Shown here: piece after piece, positions 6,109 to 15,069 of the stretch
How positions within the stretch are numbered: position 1 is the first letter of the stretch
Layout: every line of letters begins with the position of its first letter
Origin: JANQIV01 sp050117315
GTDB taxonomy: Bacteria; Bacteroidota; Ignavibacteria; Ignavibacteriales; Melioribacteraceae
Length of the DNA stretch: 17,330 nucleotides
NCBI GenBank assembly: GCA_050117315.1
Contig: JASFMY010000140.1
Location: forward strand, 1 to 17,330
Direction of reading: 5' to 3'
Position numbers and translations under genes: made by a program
Notes under the pieces: model-generated
Told to the model about the DNA's origin: nothing
Databases searched by the model: none
Seen by the model: only the letters and a program-made list of their open reading frames with translations

Positions 6109-6129
6109 TCCCGCAACAGCGCATAAGCG
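6108..6129 (-). repeat. Inverted repeat, right copy
   Basis: On the minus strand it reads CGCTTATGCGCTG, then TTGCGGGAC, matching 4062-4084 with one gap and one change. It directly abuts the intron scrap ending at 6108. Confidence 0.65.
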
Positions 6130-6196
6130 TCAACTTAATGTAAAATATTTATTTTTTTGCAATAGCTCCAACTTTTTCACATTGATTATCTACAAA

Positions 6197-6295
6197 ATGT
6201 ATCTTTGCAGACTAGAAAGTCTGCGTTACGGAAAAATTCTCCCCGAATCGCTGCCAACGAATTTAGAATTGCCCCGATATTTAGAAGCTGTGTGA
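6197..6295 (+). other. Short ORF (32 codons) overlapping a hairpin
   Basis: An ATG at 6197 opens MYLCRLESLRYGKILPESLP and runs to TGA at 6295, without a ribosome binding site. Its first codons overlap a perfect hairpin, GCAGACT-AGAA-AGTCTGC (6207-6224). It is probably not a gene, or is the relic of one. From 6130 to 6447 I otherwise see only AT-rich sequence and the small hairpin upstream of surE. Confidence 0.2.
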
Positions 6296-6410
6296 TAATT
6301 CAAAATTTTCGGAAAAATGTTTCGATTTGTTTTAGCTGCTTTCTTATTTCAAATAACGGGTTTTATTCATAATTCTATCAAATAATTAATAATAAAACTG
6401 AATTTGTCTA

Positions 6411-6426
6411 TATTGCTTTAGCAATA
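6411..6426 (+). promoter_or_regulatory. Small hairpin in the surE leader
   Basis: TATTGC, loop TTTA, GCAATA is a perfect 6-base stem followed by seven A residues, ending 21 bases before the surE start. It may be a weak minus-direction terminator or a leader structure; its role is unknown. Confidence 0.3.
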
Positions 6427-6447
6427 AAAAAATTTTTGAGGTAATAA

Positions 6448-7212
6448 TTGAAAATATTGATCAGCAACGATGACGGAATCAATTCTAAAGGAATTTATGA
6501 ATTAGCAAAAGCAATGAAAGAGATAGGCGAAGTTTACGTGGTAGCTCCCTTAACCGAACAAAGCGCTGTAGGGCATGCAATTACAATGAAATTACCATTA
6601 CGGGTTACGGAGCATTATATTAACGGCGAATTTTTCGGACATGCTGTAACGGGTACGCCCGCTGATTGTATTAAAATAGGCATAAGAAATATACTTAAAT
6701 TTAATCCTGATATTGTTATATCGGGGATAAATCTCGGTTCAAACACTGCAATAAATATTATTTATTCCGGTACGGTTTCGGCAGCCCGTGAAGCTGCAAT
6801 TATGGATGTTCCCGCTCTTGCTGTTTCCGTTACCAACCACCAAGCAACACATTTTGAATATGCATGTTTAGTAGCAAAAGAATTGGTAAAAAAAGTTGTT
6901 AAAAGCAGTTTGCCGACGGGTACATTATTGAACATCAACGTACCGGATTTACCGAAAGAAGAAATCAAAGGAACGCTGATTACGAAACAGGGTAAATCAA
7001 AGTGGGACGATATTTATCTTGAAAGAGAAGATCCCTACGGAGGAAAGTATTACTGGTTAACAGGGACTTTGATGGATGTAGACAAAGATTTGGTTACCGA
7101 TCAATTTGCAATCAAAAATAATTATGCATCGGTTTCTCCAATTCATTTTGATTTAACCGACCACGAAGCATACGAAATGATTAACAACTGGAACTTAGAT
7201 TCTTTCAAATAA
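6448..7212 (+). CDS. surE: 5'/3'-nucleotidase SurE
   Basis: This encodes 254 residues, the usual family length. It is a cytoplasmic metal-dependent phosphatase acting on nucleoside 5'- and 3'-monophosphates (survival protein E). The N-terminus MKILISNDDG carries the metal ligands Asp8 and Asp9. Ser39 in TEQSAVGHAIT and Asn95 in SGINLGSN complete the site. Also present are GTPADC (69-74) and YSGTVSAAREA (106-116), all family signatures. The start is a TTG at 6448 behind TTGAGGT; the protein N-terminus leaves no better choice. It is the first gene of a closely spaced plus-strand run with the VWA protein, hemerythrin and comF. Confidence 0.95.
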   Translation: MKILISNDDGINSKGIYELAKAMKEIGEVYVVAPLTEQSAVGHAITMKLPLRVTEHYINGEFFGHAVTGTPADCIKIGIRNILKFNPDIVISGINLGSNTAINIIYSGTVSAAREAAIMDVPALAVSVTNHQATHFEYACLVAKELVKKVVKSSLPTGTLLNINVPDLPKEEIKGTLITKQGKSKWDDIYLEREDPYGGKYYWLTGTLMDVDKDLVTDQFAIKNNYASVSPIHFDLTDHEAYEMINNWNLDSFK

Positions 7213-7239
7213 ATACAACAGAATAAACAAAATCTTATT

Positions 7240-9354
7240 ATGTCCGGAATTAATTCAATTGATATTTCTTTTGGCGGGGAACCGCTTTTAATATTTTCAG
7301 CGGTCATATTACTATCTGCTTATTCCATTTATATTTATAAATATACTATTCCTGCCGTTTCTACTTTTTATAAAACTGTTTTAACAATATTAAGAGCCGT
7401 TGCAATTGTTTTAATTCTTTTTTTAATTTTCGAGCCGCTAATTTCAATCGAAAGAATTAACAAACAAAACCCCGTTAACTATATATTTATTGACAACTCA
7501 AAATCAATTGTACAAAAAGACAGTACCGGCAGAGCTGACAAAATTAAATCATTCGTAAAAAACATTAATCAAAATAATGTACGTATAGTTGAATTCGGAG
7601 AGGAAACAAAACATGTAAATGATCTAGATTCTCTTTTGTTTAACGGCGGTTCAACCAACTTTGATAACATCTTGGATTTCCTGAAAAACTCGGAAGAAAA
7701 TATTGTAAGCGCTTCAATCATAAGCGACGGAATAATTACAAACGGAGGCAACCCGGTAAACGGACTCGCAAAATTAAACATCCCGGTTTACACCGTTGGC
7801 TTAGGCGATCCCGAAATCCCAAAAGATATTGAAGTAAAAAAAATTTTATATAATGAATATATTTACACAGGCACCGAATCAAAAATCAGTGCTGTTATTA
7901 TAAATAAAGAATTCTCAAACAGGCAGATAACGGTAAAATTTTTTGTTGATAATTCAGTTGTTGAACAAAAGCAGATCAAGCTAAATGAACAGGGAATTAA
8001 TGAAGTTGAGTTTGATTTCACTTTTGATTTACCCGGCGAAAAAAACATACGAATTGAAGCAGACAAAATTAGTGATGAATTAAATACCAATAACAATTTC
8101 AAATCTGCTTCATTAACAATTTTGAATAACAAACTGAAAATTCTACTGCTCGCCGGAAGCCCTTCCGCCGATTTATCTTTTATAAAAAAAAGTTTGCTAA
8201 AGGATAAAAACCTTGACGTTAATCCCGTAGTTCAGCTTTCAGCAGAAAGATTCACAGACGAAAACATTAATGTCAAAATCGATTCCGCCAATATTTTGTT
8301 TTTGATCGGGTTTCCGAATACCGAAACCCCGGCAAAGTTATTTGAAAATATATGGCAGGAAATAACTTCAAAATCAAAACCTTACTTTATTTTACTTTCG
8401 CACGGAATAGATTTACAGAAACTAAAATCCGTTGAAAATGATCTCCCTTTTAAGATCGGTAATATTAGCTCTCAAACAAATTTAGTACAGCCTGAAATAT
8501 CTGATGCGAACAGCGGTTTACTAAAACACAATAACAGTAATTATATTTACAATTGGAACAACCTGCCGCCCGTTGTCGCAAACAACAGCAATTTTTTACC
8601 AAAACCTGAAAGCAATGTTATTTCAGAATCCAAAACAGGAAATATATTTATTGACTCACCGTTGATAATTACTAGAACAATAAGCAATAAAAGAGCCCTT
8701 GCAGTTCTGGCAGCAAACATCTGGAAATGGAAATTGCAGAGAACAAATATTGATTTATTCGACAGCTTTATTAATAATGCGGTTAAATGGCTGAATACTC
8801 AGAAAGAACAAAAACAATTCATTTTAAGCACCGGCAAAAAAATATATTTCCAGGGTGAGAACGTTGAATTTAACGCCCAGGTTTACGACGAAACGTTTAC
8901 ACAGCTAAACAATGCTGACGTTAAAGTAAGCATAACAAGCGGTGGAAATTCAAATGAACTGGTTTTAACAAATACCAGCAGCGGCAGGTATACCGGGAAA
9001 TTCAAAGGTGATCCCGGTAAATATGAATATTCTGCTGAGGCTAAAATCGGGGATAAGTCAATCGGTAAATCATCCGGTAAATTTAATATTGAGAATGTTG
9101 AGATAGAATACTTAAATACTCAAATGGATTTGAACTTTCTTTATTCACTATCGGAAAATACGAACGGCAAGTATTTCTCAATCGATAATTATTTACGGTT
9201 TAAAAATGAAATAAATATAATGAGTGAAGATAAAATTAAACAAAATATTATTAATAGCAATTTTAATTTGAGATTAAATAAATGGTTGTTATTTTTGCTT
9301 ATTACTTTTTTTAGTTTTGAGTGGTTTTTAAGAAAGAAAGCAGGAATGTTATAA
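7240..9354 (+). CDS. Membrane-anchored von Willebrand factor A (VWA) domain protein
   Basis: This encodes 704 residues. Two N-terminal membrane helices (about 16-34 and 45-68) precede a VWA domain with a complete MIDAS metal site: D85-N-S-K-S89 (DxSxS), Thr139 in GGSTN, and Asp163 in ISDG. PVYTVGLGDP (182-191) follows, as in VWA folds. Beyond about residue 200 there is a beta-rich region, then KLKILLLAGSPSADL (about 295-310), the start of a glutamine amidotransferase-like fold, another beta domain, and a C-terminal helix WLLFLLITFFSFEWFLRKK. This is the layout of a large family of uncharacterised Bacteroidota-type membrane proteins, related in style to BatA/BatB. Its role, perhaps envelope stress or protein assembly, is not known. 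It starts 27 bases after surE with little ribosome binding site, suggesting co-transcription. Confidence 0.85.
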   Translation: MSGINSIDISFGGEPLLIFSAVILLSAYSIYIYKYTIPAVSTFYKTVLTILRAVAIVLILFLIFEPLISIERINKQNPVNYIFIDNSKSIVQKDSTGRADKIKSFVKNINQNNVRIVEFGEETKHVNDLDSLLFNGGSTNFDNILDFLKNSEENIVSASIISDGIITNGGNPVNGLAKLNIPVYTVGLGDPEIPKDIEVKKILYNEYIYTGTESKISAVIINKEFSNRQITVKFFVDNSVVEQKQIKLNEQGINEVEFDFTFDLPGEKNIRIEADKISDELNTNNNFKSASLTILNNKLKILLLAGSPSADLSFIKKSLLKDKNLDVNPVVQLSAERFTDENINVKIDSANILFLIGFPNTETPAKLFENIWQEITSKSKPYFILLSHGIDLQKLKSVENDLPFKIGNISSQTNLVQPEISDANSGLLKHNNSNYIYNWNNLPPVVANNSNFLPKPESNVISESKTGNIFIDSPLIITRTISNKRALAVLAANIWKWKLQRTNIDLFDSFINNAVKWLNTQKEQKQFILSTGKKIYFQGENVEFNAQVYDETFTQLNNADVKVSITSGGNSNELVLTNTSSGRYTGKFKGDPGKYEYSAEAKIGDKSIGKSSGKFNIENVEIEYLNTQMDLNFLYSLSENTNGKYFSIDNYLRFKNEINIMSEDKIKQNIINSNFNLRLNKWLLFLLITFFSFEWFLRKKAGML

Positions 9355-9375
9355 CAGATTATTTAGGAGGGCAAA

Positions 9376-9804
9376 ATGAACGCAATTGATGAAAAATTAA
9401 AAAAATTCATTGAGTGGTCTGATAAGTATAATTGCAACGTGCAGGTAATTGATGAACAGCACAAACAGACTATTGATCTGGCAAACGAGTTACATCGGCA
9501 TTTAGGCGAATCGTATAACTGGCGAATTGAAAGTATTATGAAGAGGCTTATTGAACACTTAAGGATTCATTTTGATACTGAAGAATTTTTGATGAAATCT
9601 CATAAGTATGAAAGCTACATTAGCCATAAGCTGGAACACGACAGGTATTACAAAAAAGTACAGAGTTATGAGACCGCTTTAAAAGAAGGCAATGAAGTGA
9701 TAAGCCTGGAATTTCTCAATTCATTAAGGACCTGGTTTAGAAACCACCTGAGACTTAACGATCAGAAGTTAGGAAAGTATTTGTCTAATCAAGAAATTAA
9801 ATAA
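9376..9804 (+). CDS. Bacteriohemerythrin
   Basis: This encodes 142 residues forming a single four-helix hemerythrin domain that binds O2 at a non-heme di-iron site. All seven expected ligands are in place: His29 (IDEQHK), His65 and Glu69 (HFDTEE), His84 and His88 (HKLEH), and His124 and Asp129 (HLRLND). Trp14 and the N-terminal W-x(n)-ID-QHK pattern are also typical. There is no signal peptide, so it is cytoplasmic. Such proteins store, deliver or sense oxygen, and may protect micro-oxic or anaerobic cells. AGGAGG lies six bases before the ATG. It lies 21 bases after the VWA gene and 12 bases before comF. Confidence 0.93.
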   Translation: MNAIDEKLKKFIEWSDKYNCNVQVIDEQHKQTIDLANELHRHLGESYNWRIESIMKRLIEHLRIHFDTEEFLMKSHKYESYISHKLEHDRYYKKVQSYETALKEGNEVISLEFLNSLRTWFRNHLRLNDQKLGKYLSNQEIK

Positions 9805-9816
9805 TTCAATTATAAA

Positions 9817-10503
9817 TTGACCTATACAGTCTCAGATATTTTCGATTTCTTTTTGCCGCGCACGTGTGTTTCCTGTAAATCGAATCTCAATAGCTCTGAA
9901 GAGATAATTTGCAGCAAATGCAAAAGTTTATTACTTCCTGTTGAGGATGTTAAAATTCAGAGTGAGTTTGATAGAAAATTTAAAAGTGAAAACTTAATAA
10001 GCGGTTTTACTTCACTATACATATTCTTTGATAAAACCCCCATTCAGGACTTACTGCATGAATTAAAATACAACGGTAAATTCAGAACCGGAACTTACAT
10101 CGGGAAAGAAATTTATAATTATCAATTTGAAAAGCTGTTAAACTGGCAAATAGATTTTATTATCCCGGTACCTTTATACCCGTTAAAGAAAGCTGAAAGA
10201 GGATATAACCAATCATATTTTATTGCAAAAGGAATTGCCGGTAAATTAAAAATCCCTGTGTCCGACGGTTTGCTGTTACGAAACAGGCATACCCAATCAC
10301 AAACAAAATTAAATTTCGAACAAAGAAAACAAAACATGGAAGCGGCTTTCAGCATTAAAAAATTTGACAAAATAAAAGAAAAAAATATACTGTTAATTGA
10401 CGATGTAATAACAACGGGCGCCACAATATCCGAATGTGCACGTGAATTAAAAAATAACGGGGCCGGAGATATTTATGCTGCATCGGCATCTCTGACCAAT
10501 TGA
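9817..10503 (+). CDS. ComF family phosphoribosyltransferase-like protein
   Basis: This encodes 228 residues. An N-terminal zinc finger (C17-x2-C20 and C32-x2-C35) is followed by a type I phosphoribosyltransferase fold. Family signatures are LHELKYNGKF (80-89), IPVPLYPLKKAERGYNQS (116-133), RNRHTQSQTKLNFEQRKQNM (155-174) and the PRPP-binding loop IDDVITTGAT (194-203). In competent bacteria ComF works with ComFA in DNA uptake; elsewhere its role is unclear. The start is TTG at 9817, 12 bases after the hemerythrin stop; no ATG lies nearby and the zinc finger follows at the usual distance. It converges on argS, whose stop lies 19 bases away, with no clear terminator between them. Confidence 0.88.
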   Translation: MTYTVSDIFDFFLPRTCVSCKSNLNSSEEIICSKCKSLLLPVEDVKIQSEFDRKFKSENLISGFTSLYIFFDKTPIQDLLHELKYNGKFRTGTYIGKEIYNYQFEKLLNWQIDFIIPVPLYPLKKAERGYNQSYFIAKGIAGKLKIPVSDGLLLRNRHTQSQTKLNFEQRKQNMEAAFSIKKFDKIKEKNILLIDDVITTGATISECARELKNNGAGDIYAASASLTN

Positions 10504-10522
10504 AAGATCTAATCTATTCGAA

Positions 10523-12151
10523 TTACATCCTTTCCGGTGCGCTTACTCCCAAAATACTTAAGCCGTTTTTAAGAACTGTTTTTACAGCTATGATTAATGC
10601 AATTCTTGCTTCGGCTAAATTCTTTTCCGTTCCAAGTATTCTGCATTCAGTATAAAACTTATGAAACAGTGCCGCTAATTCCGTTAAATAATTTGCAATT
10701 CTATGAGGTTCATAATTTTCTGCGCTGTAAATTACTTCTTTTTCAAATTCGTGAAGCTTCTTAAGCAGGAACTGCTCAGCATCCGTATTCAAAAGATTCA
10801 AATTTTCAGTTGAACACTTTAAACCTTCCGCACCGGTAGTTTTTAACAGAGATGCAATCCTTGCATGAGCATATTGCAAATAGAAAACGGGATTTTCATC
10901 GCTGTGTTTTTTTGCAACTTCAAGATCAAAATTTAAATGGCTTGTAGTGCTTTTCATTATGAAAAAATAACGTACGACATCTGCACCGACTTCATCTATC
11001 AATTCGTCAAGTGTAATAAAGTTTGCTTTGCGTGTTGACATCTTTACCTTTTCACCGCCCTGTAAGATTGTAACGAACTGGTAAATAACAACGTGAAGTT
11101 TTTCTTCATCATAACCAAGAGCTTTTAATGCCGCAACAACATCGGGATAAGTTGCAATATGGTCCGCGCCGAATATATCTACAATTAAATCGTAACCTCT
11201 TTGGTATTTAGTTTCGTGGTATGCAACATCGGGAAGCCTGTAAGTCGGCTCGCCCGTTGATTTAACAATTACCTTATCCTGTTCAATTCCAAGCTCGGTA
11301 AGCCTTAGCCATGTTGCGCCGTCTTTTTCATATGATAATTTTTTCTCTTTTAACTCTTTTAAAAGAGCGTCTATTTTGCCGTCTTCGTAAAGAGAGTTTT
11401 CATTGTAATACTTGTTGAACTTGATATTGATGTTGTTCAATGTTTTTTCAATGTCATCAAAAATTTCTTTCTCGGCTCTTTCTTTGAAAAAATCCAGTTC
11501 GTTATTTTCCTTAAACCTATCGCCAAACTCATTTACAATTTTTTGTGAAATATCTCTTATGTACTCGCCCTGGTAATAATCTTCCGGGAATTCAATATCT
11601 TCACCGAGTAACTGCAAGTATCTTTTCTTAACGGAATCTCCCAGCACCCGCATCTGCCTTCCTGCATTATTGAAATAATATTCCCTGTCAACATCGTAAC
11701 CAATCCATTCAAGTAAATTTGCAACTGTGTCTCCTACTACTGCGTTTCTTCCGTGACCTACGGTTAAAGGCCCCGTGGGATTAGCAGATACAAACTCAAC
11801 CACTGCTCTTTTACCTTTGTTCTTATCAGACTTTCCGAAACCTTCTTTTTGTTCAATAATATTTTTTATTACATTAACAACATAATCCGGGTTAAAGAAA
11901 AAATTAATAAATCCCGGACCGGCAATTTCAACCTTTTGGATTACTTCATTGTCTACATCAATATTGTCTATTATTTCTTGTGCAAGTTCCCTCGGATTTT
12001 TCTTCAGCTTCTTTGCAAGTATCATTGCAACATTCCAGGAATAATCCCCATGAGAGTTTTGTTTCGGAATTGTAATTTTGTTTTCCGCGCCTGATAAATA
12101 TTCTAATTTTTCTTTTAACTGTTCAAAAAGATTTAATAAATATTCTTCCAC
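10523..12151 (-). CDS. argS: Arginine--tRNA ligase
   Basis: This class I aminoacyl-tRNA synthetase charges tRNA-Arg using ATP. The N-terminal add-on domain is followed by ANPTGPLTVGHGRNA, the HIGH-motif region in its GHGR form. KMSTRKANFITLDEL replaces KMSKS, as is usual in this ArgS group. The C-terminal anticodon-binding domain runs to ILGVSAPERM, the normal ArgS end. The start chosen is GTG at 12151 (product begins MEEYLLNLFEQLKEKLEYL), because AAGGTG lies five bases upstream. A TTG at 12166 would add five residues but has no ribosome binding site. It is the last gene of a minus-strand operon after rsfS. Confidence 0.94.
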   Translation of the reverse strand: MEEYLLNLFEQLKEKLEYLSGAENKITIPKQNSHGDYSWNVAMILAKKLKKNPRELAQEIIDNIDVDNEVIQKVEIAGPGFINFFFNPDYVVNVIKNIIEQKEGFGKSDKNKGKRAVVEFVSANPTGPLTVGHGRNAVVGDTVANLLEWIGYDVDREYYFNNAGRQMRVLGDSVKKRYLQLLGEDIEFPEDYYQGEYIRDISQKIVNEFGDRFKENNELDFFKERAEKEIFDDIEKTLNNINIKFNKYYNENSLYEDGKIDALLKELKEKKLSYEKDGATWLRLTELGIEQDKVIVKSTGEPTYRLPDVAYHETKYQRGYDLIVDIFGADHIATYPDVVAALKALGYDEEKLHVVIYQFVTILQGGEKVKMSTRKANFITLDELIDEVGADVVRYFFIMKSTTSHLNFDLEVAKKHSDENPVFYLQYAHARIASLLKTTGAEGLKCSTENLNLLNTDAEQFLLKKLHEFEKEVIYSAENYEPHRIANYLTELAALFHKFYTECRILGTEKNLAEARIALIIAVKTVLKNGLSILGVSAPERM

Positions 12152-12187
12152 TTTTTCACCTTGCAAATTCTTAATGAGAGTAATTGG

Positions 12188-12541
12188 TTAACTTTGGTCA
12201 TCTTCTATGATTATTACCGGGGCATCACTCCACAGTTTTTCAAGATTATAAAAATTTCTCGCTTCGACTTTAAAGACATGTACAACTACATCAAAGTAAT
12301 CAAGCAGCACCCATCTCAACGAATCATAACCTTCTTTATTGTAACATTTAATTCCCTGTTTTCTCAACTGTTTATCAATATCATCTGCGATAGCTTTTAC
12401 TTGAGTATCCGAATCAGCCGAGCAGATAATAAACCTGTCCGCAATACCGGAAATTTGACTTAAGTCCAGCACTTTAATATTATAACCTTTTTTGGACAAA
12501 ATAATTTCAACTATCTTGTCAACAAATATATTTGATTCCAT
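12188..12541 (-). CDS. rsfS: Ribosomal silencing factor RsfS
   Basis: This encodes 117 residues. RsfS binds ribosomal protein uL14 (L14) on the free large subunit and blocks subunit joining when nutrients are short. The sequence is typical of the family: LDLSQISGIADRFIICSADS near the N-terminus, then SLRWVLLDYFDVVVHVF and RNFYNLEKLWSDAP. The ATG lies one base after the stop of the LytR_C gene, with AAGGAAT in the end of that gene as the ribosome binding site. argS follows closely downstream. Confidence 0.93.
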   Translation of the reverse strand: MESNIFVDKIVEIILSKKGYNIKVLDLSQISGIADRFIICSADSDTQVKAIADDIDKQLRKQGIKCYNKEGYDSLRWVLLDYFDVVVHVFKVEARNFYNLEKLWSDAPVIIIEDDQS

Positions 12542-12542
12542 G

Positions 12543-13043
12543 TTATTCCTTTTTAAGCGGGTTTAATTTGTGATAATCTTTTCCAATTATTACCGTTACA
12601 TCAACAAAGTAATTGTTATTTAACTGAGAGAAGTATGAAGCTTTCGGCACGCCGAGCGCCTCGGCAATTTTTTTTGCATTTGCCAGGTTGCCTATTCTAT
12701 CAATAACCATTGTATTTATTTCATTGAAAGAATGGTAGTTAGCCGTATTAACAACATCAAATTTATTTTTTCTCAAATAATCCGTGAATGTATCTGCAAT
12801 TCCGTTTACGCCGCAGCCGTTTAAAACTTCTACTTGAATTATATCGGACGGAATTCCTTCTTCAAGATTAGTATTTAAATCCTCGCTGCTGCCGAATAAT
12901 TTTAAATAAATTGAGTAAGACATATAAACAACTAAAACAGACAAAACTACAATCAGAAAATTATAGAAAAAATTTAGAAAAGCATCTTTAGCCTTTTGGG
13001 AAGAATTTCCTTTCTTTAAATTATATCTCTTACTTTTTTTCAT
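12543..13043 (-). CDS. LytR_C domain membrane protein
   Basis: This encodes 166 residues. A basic N-terminus (MKKSKRYNLKKGNSS) and one membrane helix (about 27-49) place the C-terminal part outside the cytoplasm. Residues about 70-160 match the LytR_C domain, found at the C-terminus of LytR/CpsA-type envelope proteins: VEVLNGCGVNGIADTFTDYL, MVIDRIGNLANAKKIAEALG and DVTVIIGKDY. The catalytic LCP domain is absent, so this is a stand-alone LytR_C protein with an envelope role that is not established. It leads an operon with rsfS and argS, a linkage I recall as common in this lineage. Its promoter must lie in 13044-13064, or transcription reads through the terminator before it. Confidence 0.85.
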   Translation of the reverse strand: MKKSKRYNLKKGNSSQKAKDAFLNFFYNFLIVVLSVLVVYMSYSIYLKLFGSSEDLNTNLEEGIPSDIIQVEVLNGCGVNGIADTFTDYLRKNKFDVVNTANYHSFNEINTMVIDRIGNLANAKKIAEALGVPKASYFSQLNNNYFVDVTVIIGKDYHKLNPLKKE

Positions 13044-13057
13044 TGCTTAATAATTGA

Positions 13058-13089
13058 TAAAAAAAATAACCCCGAAAATCGGGGTTATT
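13058..13089 (-). terminator. Intrinsic terminator after the 13111-13617 gene
   Basis: An 11-base perfect stem (13065-13075 with 13079-13089, core CCCCGA/TCGGGG) has a 3-base loop. On the minus strand it is followed by a run of at least seven T. It lies 22 bases after the stop of the secreted-protein gene and ahead of the LytR_C operon. Confidence 0.9.
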
Positions 13090-13110
13090 AAAATTAAGAA
13101 AAATTTGAGA

Positions 13111-13617
13111 TTAATACTCGAAAGGATCGGACTCATATAAAGCTCGCCCAATAAAACCTCCTACCCCGTAACAACTAAAGGGAGAATAATAAGTACCGGG
13201 GCCACCCCTGTACTGCAGCATAATTCTTAAATTATCTGCGGGCTGGTAATTCAATTGCGCTCTTGTTATATGTAATCCGTTAATACTGTTTGTTAGTGCA
13301 TCACCAAATGTATTATAAGGAGTGTTAACTAAACTTGCATCCAGTTGAACATTCAAGTTATCCGTAAATTTATAACTCATACTGTTTGTATATACGCTGA
13401 GTGCCATGCCTTCGCTGCCGAAACTACCGTAGGATAAACTAACCGAATGCTTCATGTCAAAGTTTTCAGGATTAATAAAACCAAGCAACAAACTTGAAGG
13501 TTCATAGTTGGTAATCCCGCTTTTTATATCAACTTTCCTTTCGGAGTCGCTTCTGAATTGCCCGAAAGAAAACGTAGAAAGCAGAATAAAAGTTATAACA
13601 AGCAAATTAGTTTTCAT
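13111..13617 (-). CDS. Secreted protein of unknown function
   Basis: This encodes 168 residues from the ATG at 13617. That start has AGGAAAGAG upstream and opens directly into a signal peptide, MKTNLLVITFILLSTFSFGQ, with cleavage expected near Gly19/Gln20. A longer start at 13656 would put 13 basic residues ahead of the signal. The mature part is beta-rich with alternating polar and hydrophobic residues (HSVSLSYGSFGSEGMALSVY, NLNVQLDASLV, RAQLNYQPADNLRIMLQY), suggesting a small outer-membrane or periplasmic beta-sheet protein. There is no recognised family. It is monocistronic, with its own intrinsic terminator. Confidence 0.75.
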   Translation of the reverse strand: MKTNLLVITFILLSTFSFGQFRSDSERKVDIKSGITNYEPSSLLLGFINPENFDMKHSVSLSYGSFGSEGMALSVYTNSMSYKFTDNLNVQLDASLVNTPYNTFGDALTNSINGLHITRAQLNYQPADNLRIMLQYRGGPGTYYSPFSCYGVGGFIGRALYESDPFEY

Positions 13618-13731
13618 AAAAACTCTTTCCTGTTTTTTAATTTTCAACAACTTCACTTACATTTAGTTTCAACAGGTAATAATTATAAATTATTATTTAT
13701 GAATTATCAAGGAAATCTTAAAAAAACATTA

Positions 13732-14190
13732 CTATTTTTTTAAACCGGCAACCAGCTCGACTTCAATGCATGAATTTAACGGTAATTCATTAACACCAAC
13801 CGCACTTCGTACATGTTTTCCCTTATCGCCAAAAACTTGGACTAGAAAGTCGGATGCTCCGTTTGCCACTATCGGCTGGTTGGTAAAGCCTTCAGCACTA
13901 TTAACAAAAACCGTTACTTTCACTATTCTGTCAATTTTATTAAGGTCTTCTATTTCATATTTAATAACACTCAAACAGTTAAGCACACATATTCTTGCTG
14001 CTTCAATGGCGTCATTTTCAGAAACATCTTTGCCGACTTTTCCCTTGTACAATAGTTTGCCTTTTAATAGCGGTAACTGTCCAGCCGTATAAACCAATCC
14101 GTTATACTCAAGCGATCTCAGATAAGAAGCTAAAGGTTCAGGTTCTTTAGGAATTTCATAACCAAGATCAGCAATACGTTTTAATATCAT
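13732..14190 (-). CDS. RidA family protein (YjgF/YER057c/UK114)
   Basis: This encodes 152 residues. RidA proteins hydrolyse reactive enamines and imines made by PLP enzymes. The active-site pair is present: Arg128 (HVRSAVGVNELP) and Glu143 (CIEVE), 15 residues apart as in known RidA proteins. NGLVYTAGQLP and VGKDVSENDAIEAARICVLN are family signatures. It is longer at the N-terminus than classic RidA (about 130) and resembles the YjgF-like subgroup 1, so imine deaminase activity is likely but not certain. The ATG follows CGAGG. It is divergent from mazG. Confidence 0.88.
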   Translation of the reverse strand: MILKRIADLGYEIPKEPEPLASYLRSLEYNGLVYTAGQLPLLKGKLLYKGKVGKDVSENDAIEAARICVLNCLSVIKYEIEDLNKIDRIVKVTVFVNSAEGFTNQPIVANGASDFLVQVFGDKGKHVRSAVGVNELPLNSCIEVELVAGLKK

Positions 14191-14301
14191 AAAATAACCT
14201 CGTATTTTTTAGATTTTAAAAAAATTTATTTTTTTATAAATTGTAATAAAATACCAATTTTGTATCTTATTTTTCTTATTTTTTCAAAATTGTGAGGTAA
14301 A

Positions 14302-15063
14302 ATGACCGGAGAAAAATTTAAGTCGTTGATGGATATTATGTATAAGTTAAGGAAAGAATGCCCGTGGGACAGAGAGCAGACTAACGATTCCATAAAAGCA
14401 AATACAATAGAAGAAGCATTTGAAGTGGTGGAAGCAATAGACGAAAACAATTTCGACGAATTAAAAAAGGAACTCGGTGATTTACTGCTGCATATAGTTT
14501 TTCACTCTGTTATTGCAGAAGAGGAAAATCACTTTAATATAAATGATGTTATCGATGCAATTTCCGAAAAACTCATTAGAAGACACCCGCATGTTTTCGG
14601 TGAAACTAAAGTTGACGGGTCTAAAGAGGTAATGAAAAACTGGGAGACATTAAAATTAAAAGAGGGAAGAGAATCTGTTTTGGAAGGTGTCCCTAAAAAT
14701 CTTCCGGGGCTGCATAGAGCTTTCAGGCTTCAGGAAAAGGCTTCCAAGGTGGGTTTTGACTGGGAAAAGAAGGAAGATGTGTGGAAAAAAGTTGAAGAAG
14801 AAATAAACGAATTAAAAGAATCCGAAAAGAAAAATGATATTAAAGAAATCGAAAATGAAGTAGGAGATATTCTTTTTTCAATAACAAATTATTCCAGGTT
14901 TATCGGGATAAACCCGGAAAATGCTTTACGGCTGACTATAGAAAAATTTATAAAAAGATTTACTTATGTTGAAAAAAAAGTGAAAGAACAAAATAAAGAA
15001 ATCCACAAAGTTACTTTAGAAGAAATGGACAAATATTGGGACGAAAGTAAGAATAGTAAGTAA
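14302..15063 (+). CDS. mazG: Nucleoside triphosphate pyrophosphohydrolase MazG
   Basis: This encodes 253 residues, the full two-domain MazG length. It hydrolyses NTPs and dNTPs to monophosphates and pyrophosphate, cleaning damaged nucleotides and influencing ppGpp level in some bacteria. Domain 1 has RKECPWDREQT (18-27) and the Mg-binding ExxE...ExxD set: Glu38, Glu41, Glu57 and Asp60. RRHPHVFG (93-100) is a strong signature. Domain 2 repeats the pattern in EEEINELKE and EIENEVGDILF. The ATG follows TGAGGT. The 111 bases shared with divergent ridA are very AT-rich and must hold both promoters; I see no clear boxes. Confidence 0.95.
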   Translation: MTGEKFKSLMDIMYKLRKECPWDREQTNDSIKANTIEEAFEVVEAIDENNFDELKKELGDLLLHIVFHSVIAEEENHFNINDVIDAISEKLIRRHPHVFGETKVDGSKEVMKNWETLKLKEGRESVLEGVPKNLPGLHRAFRLQEKASKVGFDWEKKEDVWKKVEEEINELKESEKKNDIKEIENEVGDILFSITNYSRFIGINPENALRLTIEKFIKRFTYVEKKVKEQNKEIHKVTLEEMDKYWDESKNSK

Positions 15064-15069
15064 TATGAA

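Noticed and set aside
5841..6133. ORFs on both strands over the attC-like hairpin and intron scrap
   Set aside because: They have no ribosome binding site, overlap structured and intron-derived DNA, and give low-complexity products without motifs.
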